32,117 bases of DNA from assembly GCA_900546465.1 (NCBI GenBank), contig URCX01000002.1, positions 1-32,117 of the forward strand, written 5' to 3'. The notes beneath the pieces were generated by a model. The model was given only the letters and a program-made list of their open reading frames with translations, was not told where the DNA came from and did no database searches. The position numbers and the translations under genes are program-made. Shown piece after piece: positions 1 through 7,991 of this stretch. Origin of the DNA: an uncultured Bacteroidota bacterium (lineage in GTDB: Bacteria; Bacteroidota; Bacteroidia; Bacteroidales; P3). Positions within the stretch are counted from its first letter, which is position 1; each line of letters begins with the position of its first letter.

Positions 1-1
1 C

Positions 2-3000
2 GGTATAATAACAAAAGATTGTCAGGTAACAATATATACCAATCAAGACTCCATTTATCACCCAAGCACCAAGATGAATTTCAATAAAAGCAATCGTCAA
101 ATCTTCTTCAACGATTACAGAGAAGGTATTTCGGCTTCTCCATGGGTGGATTCATATCATTGCATTGATATTTACACCGAGGCTGTTTATGCAAATTTGG
201 ACGATTACAAGATAGAATTCACGGCAGTCAAAGGTCCGGCAAGAGAAACTTTCGCCACGTTTGAAAGTAATAACTATTATTCGGAGGATAAATGGAATAA
301 GTTGCAGGGTATAGACGAACAAAATCCATTATTCAGAATACAGGCTTTCGTAAAGCAAACAGGCAAGGAGCAATTCACCGTTAAACAATTCTCTAAATTC
401 ATAGGATTGGAGCCTGTGCAAGCCAAATTGATGTTGATGAATGTTGCATTGAACGGATTTATCATTTATGAAAGTTACAGAGAGACTGCGATTGTCAAGA
501 CCAAACTTTACGATTATATAGCAGCCAATCGCAAGAGAGCAGACTATGATGCATTAAGATTTGTATCCGCAACAAAAGGCGAGCCCAATGCGGTGTTAAA
601 CGTATTGGACATGGAGCTAAGAATGAACGGTATTGAAAAGTTCACTTTGAGCGATACGCATAATGTATCCATAAGACCGTTGAACGGAAGCATACGAATG
701 AAAAAGAACAGGAGCTTTGAATTTGACGGAGATGTGATGGCAGGACGTTTCAAGATGACCGGAAAAGATTGTAAGTTCTCTTACGAACAATTCGCTTTGG
801 ATTTGCCGAGTATAGACAGCTTGAATTTCTACGTGCCTTTGTATGATGATTCCACTAAACTTGTAATGATACAGACGCCTATACAACATCTTTACTGCAA
901 ACTGCTTATTGATGAACCTAACAACAAGAGCAGTTTGAAGAAGATGGAAGGTTATCCTATAATGTCCTCTTTGGAGAACAGCTATGTTTATTATGATTCG
1001 CCGAAAATCCAAAACGGAGTTTACAATAGGGAAAGATTTTACTACAAATTGGATACTTTCCAAATCAAGAACCTATTTAATTTCAAGACAGACAGCGTAA
1101 GATTTGAGGGAGTGTTTGTTTCGGACGGTATATTTGAAGAAATAAACGAACCTTTGGTCGTTATGAGAGACTATTCCCTTGGTTTCAAAATGGAAACGCC
1201 ATCAACAGGTTTGGCAACCTATAATGGAAAGGGGCAGTTCTACAATAGCATAGATTTAAGTTGCAATGGTTTGTTGGGAACGGGTTATTTGGATTACCTT
1301 GCCTCACGTTCACACTCCAAAATGTTTGTTTTCCACCCTGATTCTGCTTTTTGCATAACGGAAAAGTTTGTTTGCTTCGAGAAAAGTACAGGAAGAAGTT
1401 CCGCTGCCTTTGCAAAAGTCGATGTTACTCAAACAAGCGAGCATTGGTATCCCAAAGCAGATTATATGTTCGTCGAACAAAAAGCTGAAGCTTTCAATAT
1501 GTATGACGGGAAGGCTTTCCATACGGGTTCATTAACTGTAAGTCCTGAGGGCTTAACCGGAAAAGGAAGTACAAAGAGCGAAGAAATGATAGTGAATAGC
1601 GAACTTACGAAATTCAAAAACGATAATTACACTTCCGATACGGCGAATTTTGTTTTAAATGCTTTGGACGGTAACAGTATTGCTTTCAAAGCGGAGAATG
1701 TTCGCGCAAAAGTGGATTTCATAAACAGAAAAGGTGAATTTGTTTCCAACGAAGGAGTAAGCAAAACAGAATTGCCGTTCTTGCAATACAGCTGTTATGT
1801 GGACAAATTCGCATGGGATATGGATAATAAGCAGTTGGCTCTTGTGGATACTCAGAGTCCGAAAGTGGAAGGCTTTGCTTCAAAAAATATTCGTGAGCTT
1901 GTGGATTTGGAACAGCCGGGGGCAAAATTTGTTTCCTCTCATCCGAATCAGGGAGGCTTGCATTTCAATTCATCAAAGGCAACTTTGGATTTGAATGAGA
2001 ACAAATTACTGGCTGATGAAGTATATTTGATAAAGTGTGCCGACGCAGGAGTAAGACCTGCCGACGGAAAGATTACAATATATCCAGGAGCCCAAATGGA
2101 CACTTTGGAAAATGCTACCATATTGGCAAATACCGAAAGCAAATTACATGAATATCGTAATGCGAGAATACATATTGCGTCCTCTCAAATATACTCTGCA
2201 AACGCTTATATAGACTATGTGGACGAAGATGGCAAGAAACATCCTGTCTTTATCAGCGAACTGAATCCATTAAGCGGTCAATCCGTCGGAAAAGGCGACA
2301 TTACAAGAGATAGTTCTTTGGCATTGAGTTCTGCTTTCAACTTCTTCGGAAAAGTTACGGTAAATGCACAAGACAGTAATTTCCATTTCGATGGAGGGGT
2401 ACAAATATCCGCAAATTGCAATGACAAGCAAGCTGCGTGGATTAAGTTTTCTGCTCCAATAGATCCTCAATCCATATATATCCCTGTTTCGGAAGCTCCT
2501 GTCGATATAGAGAATAACAGAATTACAGCTTCGGTTCTCTTCAACGAAGATAACTTTGAACCTAAGATTGCTTTCTTGACATCGGATACGGAGGGCGATA
2601 ACGTCATGCTTTCTACAAAAGGCTATCTTACTTATGACAAAGCCAAGAAGAATTACATCATTGCATCAAAGCAAAAACTTGAAGACTTTGAGCAAATGGG
2701 AGAATATCTTTCATATAATAAGACTCGTTGCGATATAAAGGGAGAAGGTAATATCAAAATGGGGCTTCCTGTCGGCAGTGCGGTACAAATGAATAATTAT
2801 GGAACTCTTACGGTGGACAAGAACAACGAAGCCGTATTACAAATGAGCCTTGCAATAAAATTCCCGTTCTCCCGACAAGCCTTGGATTTGATGGGAGTGG
2901 AGTTATATGAAGATTTGAATTTAAGTCCGATAGATTTGGAAAACTCAGCCTATAAACAATATCTCAAATATATCTATGGGGAAGAGAAAGGCGAAGAATG

Positions 3001-3475
3001 GTTTGAAGACTTATTGGTAACAGGAGAATGGAAAAGCATACCGAAAGAAGTTGCAAGCACATTGTTTTTCCCAAGCATAAGATTGGTTTGGGATCCTGTC
3101 AAACATAGCTACATAGGTACTGCAAATGCTCAACTCGGATACGTAGGCAATTACCAAATCAATAAAACCATAAGAACGAAAATACAACTCATAAAAACCA
3201 CTCTTACTACCGAAATCAGATTATACGTAGAAGCTAATCCGGATCACTGGTATTTCTTTACTTATAATGGAGCTGCCATGAGTGCATTGTCATCGAACGA
3301 GACTTTCAACTCTATTATCAACGATACTCCACGCAAAGATAGGGAGACCGAAACAAAAGGCGGAAAGCTTTATACGTACAGACTTGCCACACCGGCAGAA
3401 AAACGTACCTTTATCAGAAATCTCGAATTGGGAGACCAATACAAAGACAACGAAACAGACAATACGGAGGAATAG
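2..3475 (+). CDS. Very large envelope-associated protein of unknown function (5' partial)
   Basis: The reading frame is open from base 2 with no stop, so the gene starts before the window and the ATG at 74 is probably internal. The visible 1,157 residues are rich in short beta-strand-like stretches and aromatic residues. There is no transmembrane segment and no T9SS sorting domain. Around residues 660-740 is a run reading like stacked beta-strands (KITIYPGAQMDTLENATI), loosely reminiscent of OstA or beta-helix proteins, but I cannot assign a family. The end is acidic (DNETDNTEE). It sits two bases ahead of plsY, whose Shine-Dalgarno GGAGG (3466-3470) lies inside its last codons, so the two are probably co-transcribed and coupled. 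An exported or outer-membrane-associated structural role is a guess from composition and context only. Confidence 0.75.
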   Translation, partial: GIITKDCQVTIYTNQDSIYHPSTKMNFNKSNRQIFFNDYREGISASPWVDSYHCIDIYTEAVYANLDDYKIEFTAVKGPARETFATFESNNYYSEDKWNKLQGIDEQNPLFRIQAFVKQTGKEQFTVKQFSKFIGLEPVQAKLMLMNVALNGFIIYESYRETAIVKTKLYDYIAANRKRADYDALRFVSATKGEPNAVLNVLDMELRMNGIEKFTLSDTHNVSIRPLNGSIRMKKNRSFEFDGDVMAGRFKMTGKDCKFSYEQFALDLPSIDSLNFYVPLYDDSTKLVMIQTPIQHLYCKLLIDEPNNKSSLKKMEGYPIMSSLENSYVYYDSPKIQNGVYNRERFYYKLDTFQIKNLFNFKTDSVRFEGVFVSDGIFEEINEPLVVMRDYSLGFKMETPSTGLATYNGKGQFYNSIDLSCNGLLGTGYLDYLASRSHSKMFVFHPDSAFCITEKFVCFEKSTGRSSAAFAKVDVTQTSEHWYPKADYMFVEQKAEAFNMYDGKAFHTGSLTVSPEGLTGKGSTKSEEMIVNSELTKFKNDNYTSDTANFVLNALDGNSIAFKAENVRAKVDFINRKGEFVSNEGVSKTELPFLQYSCYVDKFAWDMDNKQLALVDTQSPKVEGFASKNIRELVDLEQPGAKFVSSHPNQGGLHFNSSKATLDLNENKLLADEVYLIKCADAGVRPADGKITIYPGAQMDTLENATILANTESKLHEYRNARIHIASSQIYSANAYIDYVDEDGKKHPVFISELNPLSGQSVGKGDITRDSSLALSSAFNFFGKVTVNAQDSNFHFDGGVQISANCNDKQAAWIKFSAPIDPQSIYIPVSEAPVDIENNRITASVLFNEDNFEPKIAFLTSDTEGDNVMLSTKGYLTYDKAKKNYIIASKQKLEDFEQMGEYLSYNKTRCDIKGEGNIKMGLPVGSAVQMNNYGTLTVDKNNEAVLQMSLAIKFPFSRQALDLMGVELYEDLNLSPIDLENSAYKQYLKYIYGEEKGEEWFEDLLVTGEWKSIPKEVASTLFFPSIRLVWDPVKHSYIGTANAQLGYVGNYQINKTIRTKIQLIKTTLTTEIRLYVEANPDHWYFFTYNGAAMSALSSNETFNSIINDTPRKDRETETKGGKLYTYRLATPAEKRTFIRNLELGDQYKDNETDNTEE

Positions 3476-3477
3476 AA

Positions 3478-4149
3478 ATGAATTTTAGCGATTTACCATT
3501 GGCAACAGCCTTATCACTCGGACTTCTTACCGCATACTTTTTGGGTTCCATTCCATCGGCGGTATGGATAGGAAAATCATTTTACGGAGTAGATGTCAGG
3601 GAAAAAGGAAGCAAAAATGCAGGAACCACAAATACTATAAGGGTACTCGGATTGCTTCCCGGACTTTTTGTATTGGGAATAGACGTTTTCAAAGGCTGGT
3701 TGGCAGTTTACTTTGCAAAATTCTTTGGCAGCAGTCTTGCAGAAATGAACCCCGATTACCTTGTTTACTATCAGTTGGTCATTGGAATTTTTGCCGTTAT
3801 CGGTCATGCACTTCCCATATTTGCACGTTTCAAGGGGGGCAAAGGTGTTGCCACAATGTTAGGTGTCGTAATCGGACTGTTCGACAAAATCATTCCTCTT
3901 GTACTTGCTGTTTTCGTAATAGTGTTTATTCTTACTCATTACATATCCGTCTCTTCCATGAGTGCGGCAGTGAGCTTCCCTGTCTTTTATTCCACATGCA
4001 GTATTTGGTTACACTACAATATCAATACGGTACAACTTTGTTTTTCGGTCATTGTCGCATTGTTTATCTTGTGGACACATAGAAAAAATATCAAAAGACT
4101 GATACATCACGAAGAACCGAAGTTCAAGTTCAAGAAAACAGTGGACTGA
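3478..4149 (+). CDS. plsY: Acyl-phosphate:glycerol-3-phosphate acyltransferase PlsY
   Basis: PlsY is the inner-membrane enzyme that transfers an acyl chain from acyl-phosphate to glycerol-3-phosphate, giving lysophosphatidic acid, the first committed step of phospholipid synthesis. The 223 residues are close to the family norm and strongly hydrophobic. The conserved loop motifs are visible: GSIPSAVW near residues 23-30, GSKNAGTTN at 44-52 and KGGKGVAT at 118-125, which bind phosphate and substrate in the family. The C-terminus is basic (HRKNIKRLIHH). It starts two bases after the stop of the large upstream gene and is followed 49 bases later by a cardiolipin synthase-like gene, so a phospholipid operon is likely. 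Confidence 0.95.
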   Translation: MNFSDLPLATALSLGLLTAYFLGSIPSAVWIGKSFYGVDVREKGSKNAGTTNTIRVLGLLPGLFVLGIDVFKGWLAVYFAKFFGSSLAEMNPDYLVYYQLVIGIFAVIGHALPIFARFKGGKGVATMLGVVIGLFDKIIPLVLAVFVIVFILTHYISVSSMSAAVSFPVFYSTCSIWLHYNINTVQLCFSVIVALFILWTHRKNIKRLIHHEEPKFKFKKTVD

Positions 4150-4198
4150 TTCAAACAAAGTCTGACTTTATCGGTTTGTCTTACAAAGCAATCTGCCA

Positions 4199-5263
4199 AT
4201 GGAAAAATTCAAAATCTTCGATGACAATCTTGTTCTCTTCAATTCCGTATTGGAAGACATCAGAAATGCAAAACAAAGCATTTGGATTGAGATTTACCGC
4301 TTCGGAAAAGATGCCATGGGCGAGAAATTCCGTATGGCATTGGAGGATAAAGCGAGCGAAGGCTTGGAGGTAAAAATTCTTGTTGACGCATGGGGTACGG
4401 GAGCCGACACAACCTTTTTTGAGCCTCTCACAAAATTGGGAGCAGAAGTGAGAATTTACCGCAAGATGCGTCTTGGCAAATCATTCCTTTCAAAGAACCA
4501 TTGTCGAAATCACCGTAAGCTGATAGTCATAGATGGAGAAACAGGCTACATAGGCTCAACGAATATAACAGCCTACTGTCTGAATTGGCGAGAATTGAAT
4601 TTACGGACAACCGACAAAGCCGTGCTTTCCGTTCTACGGCGTTCCTATAAGGATAGTTTCCGTTCTTTTGAACGCTATTCGTTCAATAAAATCGGCACAA
4701 AAAGAGATTTACATACAGGAGACTGGGTATTCATTCAGGATTTGCCCGGTATTTATCGACAGAAGATAAAGACGAAATACGAAAGAATGATTTCCAAGGC
4801 AGAGAAAGAAATTCTGATAGAGACTCCTTACTTTCTACCGGGGCATGTTTTGAGAAAATTGCTTTGCGAGGCTGCCCAAAGAGGAGTTAATGTCAATGTG
4901 ATTACTCCCATACACTCCGACGTTCACGTTGTCGATATAATACGGCGGCATTATCTCGGTTCACTTCATCAGGCAGGCGTTAAACTGCATTTCTATACCG
5001 CAGGCAATCTGCATGCCAAAGGTGTAATGATAGATAATGAGATATTTTCAATCAGTTCCGCTAATTTCGATTATCGCAGCTTCCGATACCAATATGAATT
5101 GGCTCTTATAGGCAAGGAACCTCAACTTTTGCCACAGTTACAGGAACATTTTGACTCCACCTTGAAGTACTGCACTTCTTTCGATTACGCCTCTTGGAAA
5201 AGACGTTCCACGATAGACCGCATAATAGAGTTCATGCTTCTGCCGTTTCGCTATCTTTTTTAG
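4199..5263 (+). CDS. cls: Cardiolipin synthase-like phospholipase D family protein
   Basis: This belongs to the phospholipase D superfamily and most likely joins phosphatidylglycerol or related lipids into cardiolipin. Both HxKxxxxD motifs are present: H105-K107-D112 (HRKLIVID) followed by GSTN, and H272-K274-D279 (HAKGVMID) followed by SSANFDYRS. At 354 residues it lacks the two N-terminal membrane helices of classic ClsA, so it resembles the shorter ClsB/YbhO-like enzymes and would attach to the membrane peripherally. A basic patch (KMRLGKSFLSKNHCRNHRK) precedes the first motif. Its position after plsY supports a phospholipid role. Other PLD activities (phosphatidylserine synthase, nuclease) cannot be excluded but fit less well. 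Confidence 0.85.
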   Translation: MEKFKIFDDNLVLFNSVLEDIRNAKQSIWIEIYRFGKDAMGEKFRMALEDKASEGLEVKILVDAWGTGADTTFFEPLTKLGAEVRIYRKMRLGKSFLSKNHCRNHRKLIVIDGETGYIGSTNITAYCLNWRELNLRTTDKAVLSVLRRSYKDSFRSFERYSFNKIGTKRDLHTGDWVFIQDLPGIYRQKIKTKYERMISKAEKEILIETPYFLPGHVLRKLLCEAAQRGVNVNVITPIHSDVHVVDIIRRHYLGSLHQAGVKLHFYTAGNLHAKGVMIDNEIFSISSANFDYRSFRYQYELALIGKEPQLLPQLQEHFDSTLKYCTSFDYASWKRRSTIDRIIEFMLLPFRYLF

Positions 5264-5284
5264 TACGAACAAACAAAAAGAGAC

Positions 5285-5851
5285 CTATCTGTTCAATTCC
5301 AAAATTCCGTTTTGGTAAGTATAGAAAATACTTCTGCCATTCAGAATTTCCTCTCTGTCTCCGAAAGGATATAGAACGACGAGTGCTGTCTCAAAAGACA
5401 GGACATAGCGATTCGATACCTTGATTATAGAAATATACGGCAGTATGCTGTTATAGTCCATTCTGCCCTTATCCGTTTTTGTATATGCCGCAACCGGAAT
5501 GCTTCCGCAGAAGTTTCCTCCCTGACCGTCAAGAATAAACATATCGCAGCCCAAACTCACCTCTGCCCGTTTATTGAGCAGAACTATTGCCCTTTTCTCC
5601 TTTGCATTACCAAATACCGCATATTCCAATTCCTCATCGGAACTGCCGATTTCATGCACAAAGTCGTTTATCTTCAAACAAGCCTTACTGCCTTTGCCGT
5701 TTATGCTTATGCAAATGCTGTCCTTGGCAGATAAACGATATATCCGATATTCCGTATTCTTTGTTTCCTCGGCTTCAATCCTTGCATAAGAATGCTGAGC
5801 CTGCAAAAACACGCAAAAGAATAAAGAGATAAAGAAAATAAAAGCTCGCAT
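5285..5851 (-). CDS. Small exported protein of unknown function
   Basis: This encodes 188 residues with a clear Sec signal peptide (MRAFIFFISLFFCVFLQAQ), predicted to be cut after QAQ. The rest is a compact, beta-rich domain with four cysteines. I recognise no family. Its ATG directly abuts the TAG stop of the upstream lipoprotein gene (no spacer), so translation is probably coupled and the two proteins are likely used together. It converges on the cardiolipin synthase gene with only 21 bases between the stops. Confidence 0.7.
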   Translation of the reverse strand: MRAFIFFISLFFCVFLQAQHSYARIEAEETKNTEYRIYRLSAKDSICISINGKGSKACLKINDFVHEIGSSDEELEYAVFGNAKEKRAIVLLNKRAEVSLGCDMFILDGQGGNFCGSIPVAAYTKTDKGRMDYNSILPYISIIKVSNRYVLSFETALVVLYPFGDREEILNGRSIFYTYQNGILELNR

Positions 5852-6580
5852 CTAATTTCTGCCTTTCAACAAAGTGCCGTCCACATCGTATATCTCTATG
5901 CCGGCAGGAGTACCGTCCGAAAGGAAATACTCCCATTTTCCAACCTTAACGCCCATCTTATATTGACCGCTCAGCAACAAACCACCCGTTTCCGTATATA
6001 CTTTATAGGAACTGTCCTGTATTCCGTCCTTGTAGTAATAGAAAGAGTTTAATTTGCCGTTCTCAAACCATGAAGTAGTCTCTCCGTTGGGAATATTTCC
6101 TTTCATATTGGATATTATGCAAGGCTTGAAACTCTCAAAGAACTTATAGAATACTTCACCCTCTCCACGCTTCACCTTTATATCGCATAAACCTCCGTCC
6201 GAAGCGAAATGAATTTCCATCACCCTATCCTTGCTGCTCACAATCTCCTCTCCCGCCGTATCATAAACCGTCCAATTCTCACCCATCGGACTGTTGGTGA
6301 AATCAGCCTTTGAAAACAATTTGCCATTCTCGAAATAGAACTTCCACGTTCCGGTTCTTTTATCCGCAACAAGCCCACCCTTATGCCTTGTCTTACCGTT
6401 CTCGTACAATCTTTCCTCCCCGACTTTCACCTTTACACCGTCTTTCTTCTTCATTACAGCTATAAGTTTCGACTTACCGTTCTCGTACTTCTCCACAACA
6501 ACCTTTTCCGAACAAGAACATAAAATACATATCGTTGCAAGCGACAATGCAAACAATCTTAGCTTTCCGGATAATATCAT
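5852..6580 (-). CDS. MORN/YwqK-like repeat lipoprotein
   Basis: The N-terminus is a lipoprotein signal peptide ending LCSC, with the lipid cysteine at residue 23. The body repeats a motif of the type ENGK plus a few residues plus G, with glycine and aromatic positions: YENGKSK, YENGKTRHKGG, YFENGKLFSKA, WFENGKLNSFYYYKDG, and TGGLLLSGQYKMGVKVGKWEYF. This is the pattern of MORN-like repeats in proteins annotated as YwqK-family antitoxins. In Bacteroidota such proteins are mostly lipoproteins with no proven antitoxin role, so I do not claim one. A TAnnTTTG promoter core lies at 6608-6615. The gene directly abuts the next exported protein downstream. Confidence 0.8.
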   Translation of the reverse strand: MILSGKLRLFALSLATICILCSCSEKVVVEKYENGKSKLIAVMKKKDGVKVKVGEERLYENGKTRHKGGLVADKRTGTWKFYFENGKLFSKADFTNSPMGENWTVYDTAGEEIVSSKDRVMEIHFASDGGLCDIKVKRGEGEVFYKFFESFKPCIISNMKGNIPNGETTSWFENGKLNSFYYYKDGIQDSSYKVYTETGGLLLSGQYKMGVKVGKWEYFLSDGTPAGIEIYDVDGTLLKGRN

Positions 6581-6607
6581 AACATCAAAATTTTTCTATT
6601 CTGTCGG

Positions 6608-6615
6608 CAAAGATA
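6608..6615 (-). promoter_or_regulatory. -7 promoter core for the MORN lipoprotein operon
   Basis: The minus strand reads TATCTTTG, an exact match to the Bacteroidota TAnnTTTG core. It lies 28 bases upstream of the lipoprotein ATG. A -33 element is weak (TTG about 21 bases further upstream). Confidence 0.55.
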
Positions 6616-6726
6616 GTTATTTATCACGAGTTCGAGCAATTTGACAACGAAAAAGCAGTACTCTGACCCCCTCCCGAATAATTTCCCACCCAAGCCGATT
6701 TGACGAAACGCCCTTTTACCGAAACC

Positions 6727-6780
6727 GAAACGCCGAAAGAAAAAATCAGAACGCCGTTTTATTTTTCCGGAACGGCGTTT
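6727..6780. repeat. 54-bp interspersed repeat, copy 1
   Basis: This 54-base element recurs at 25232-25285 with a single mismatch (G to A near its right end). It contains AACGCCGTT at 6750-6758 facing AACGGCGTT at 6771-6779, a perfect 9-bp stem, plus a second left-hand AAACGCCG at 6728-6735 that can compete for the same right arm. A-rich and T-rich stretches lie between the arms. It sits in non-coding DNA and has no open reading frame. Confidence 0.8.
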
Positions 6781-6812
6781 TATTTTCAGGGCTCTTCTTT
6801 CTCACCTACAGA

Positions 6813-6843
6813 GAAAGTTGTTTTCTCAGGTAAAACAACTTTC
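6813..6843. other. Perfect 12-bp inverted repeat (hairpin)
   Basis: GAAAGTTGTTTT (6813-6824) and AAAACAACTTTC (6832-6843) are exact reverse complements around a 7-base loop. There is no T-tract after it on either strand to make it an obvious terminator. It could be an operator, an RNA hairpin or a relic. Confidence 0.6.
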
Positions 6844-6985
6844 TTCTCGGCTGTTTACAACACTCTGTAAAAGCAATAGTCGAAAAAAATTCATTTTGCG
6901 GCGATATAGTGAAGCAATGAGGGAAACCGGAATTGTCTTTCACGAATAATTTGTCATTTATCAGCATGTTGTTTCAATATTTTAC

Positions 6986-6993
6986 TATCTTTG
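6986..6993 (+). promoter_or_regulatory. -7 promoter core ahead of the structured RNA
   Basis: TATCTTTG matches TAnnTTTG exactly. Transcription would begin near 7000 and read through the structured region towards the gene at 7340. No good TTTG lies at the -33 distance (GTTG at 6968 is only 14 bases away), so strength is uncertain. Confidence 0.5.
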
Positions 6994-7086
6994 CCCCATA
7001 AATCAAACAAGTAAAGAAAGGAGAGTCAGAACAGAAAGAACAAAATGAGAAGATAATGTCCTCCAACGAGGGAATATGACATAATA

Positions 7087-7262
7087 AAGCGTTTTCGCTT
7101 ATACTTTTGTTACATGAAAACCGGACATTTTCAACTGTAACTCTACGAAAGTAAAAGTGGCAGAACGCTCACGATGTATCTCGTGGGCTTTTGCTTATTT
7201 GTATAGTCAGGTTGTCCGGAATACCTCATGTAACAAGTAAGAGAATAAAGTCCCATGTTTTT
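7087..7262 (+). ncRNA. Rod-shaped structured RNA candidate, 6S-RNA-like outline
   Basis: By hand the region folds into one long rod. The closing stem is 7107-7117 with 7226-7236 (11 bp, perfect). Next comes 7121-7127 with 7213-7219 (7 bp, perfect). A large, nearly unpaired bubble follows (7128-7148 against 7197-7212), then 7149-7157 with 7188-7196 (9 bp, one G-U) and a tip stem 7168-7174 with 7181-7187 (7 bp, one G-U) closed by a 6-base loop. A small hairpin AAGCG-TTTT-CGCTT stands just before it (7087-7100), and TTTTTT at 7258-7263 could end transcription. A long stem, an open central bubble and an apical stem is the plan of 6S RNA, which mimics an open promoter and binds RNA polymerase. Family identity is an inference; a long leader of the gene at 7340 is the alternative. 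Exact ends are uncertain. Confidence 0.45.
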
Positions 7263-7339
7263 TATGTCAAGCCGTAAAGGCAGAACTTAATTCCAATATG
7301 CCTGAGGGACAGGGCAAAAAACAAAAAAACAATATTAAA

Positions 7340-7975
7340 ATGAAATCTATTATCAAATTGGCGGCACTTGCAATAATGTTCTTCGTTGTTGGTAATCTGT
7401 CTGCACAAAACAATATGACCGATGTGGTATATTGTAAAAACGGAGCTGTTATTCGCGGCACTATTATCGAACAAATTCCGGGCGTATCTCTCAAAATCCA
7501 GACATCTGACGGCAGTGTATTCGTCTATAAAATGGAAGAGGTAGAGAAAATGACCAAGGAAGCAATTCCGAATCAACAAATAAACACGGAAAGTCAATCC
7601 GAAATATCGGGAGAGAATATGTGTGTGAAAGCACGTCAGGACGCAAATCTGTACTACCAAGGAGCAGGGTCTTACAGTGGCGGTATATGGGCGACAACAT
7701 TGATAGGCTCACCATTATTAGGGCTTATTCCTACTTTGATAGCTACGGGAAGGGATTTGGACGACCATGAGTTAAATTATCCGGATAGTAAACTCTGGGC
7801 AAATCGCGAATATGCAAATTGTTACAAGAATGCCGCCATGAAGAAAAGAAACAAAAAGGCATGGACAGCATGGGGCGTTTCAACCGGGGTTGCTGTTACA
7901 ATAGCGGCTGTTGCCATTCTGTTACAAAGTACAGATGACGGTTATTCGTCCCCTTCATACGGATATAGTTGGTAA
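7340..7975 (+). CDS. Exported protein of unknown function with hydrophobic C-terminal segments
   Basis: I chose the ATG at 7340 rather than 7298 because it begins a standard signal peptide (MKSIIKLAALAIMFFVVGNLSAQ). The first mature segment (DVVYCKNGAVIRGTIIEQIPG, then SDGSVFVYKMEEVEKM) is a small beta domain that I know as common at the start of exported Bacteroidota proteins of unknown role. Two hydrophobic stretches follow, one rich in glycine (GIWATTLIGSPLLGLIPTLIA) and one near the end (WGVSTGVAVTIAAVAILL), so the mature protein may be membrane anchored. It ends SSPSYGYSW. The next gene follows within 16 bases. No promoter is seen closer than the structured RNA. Confidence 0.75.
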   Translation: MKSIIKLAALAIMFFVVGNLSAQNNMTDVVYCKNGAVIRGTIIEQIPGVSLKIQTSDGSVFVYKMEEVEKMTKEAIPNQQINTESQSEISGENMCVKARQDANLYYQGAGSYSGGIWATTLIGSPLLGLIPTLIATGRDLDDHELNYPDSKLWANREYANCYKNAAMKKRNKKAWTAWGVSTGVAVTIAAVAILLQSTDDGYSSPSYGYSW

Positions 7976-7991
7976 CGTTAAACAGTAAGAG

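Larger units (their letters stand above)
6581..7339. other. 759-bp region without a protein gene
   Basis: No convincing open reading frame is present. In order it holds the minus-strand promoter core (6608), a GC-richer stretch, the 54-bp repeat (6727-6780), the 12-bp inverted repeat (6813-6843), a plus-strand TAnnTTTG core (6986-6993) and a long rod-shaped RNA candidate (7087-7262). The density of structure suggests regulatory or RNA function rather than decayed coding sequence. Confidence 0.7.

Noticed and set aside
5852..6580. Toxin-antitoxin system (YwqK antitoxin) at the MORN lipoprotein
   Set aside because: There is no toxin candidate next to it and the protein is an exported lipoprotein; the repeat resemblance alone is not evidence.
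7000..7263. tmRNA, RNase P RNA or SRP RNA in the structured region
   Set aside because: None of their conserved sequences is present: no terminal CCA and tag-peptide region, no GAGGAAAGTCC core, and no GGAA-type SRP tip.
7298..7339. Upstream start of the exported protein at 7298
   Set aside because: The extra 14 residues (MPEGQGKKQKNNIK) would bury the signal peptide; ATG 7340 gives a standard one.
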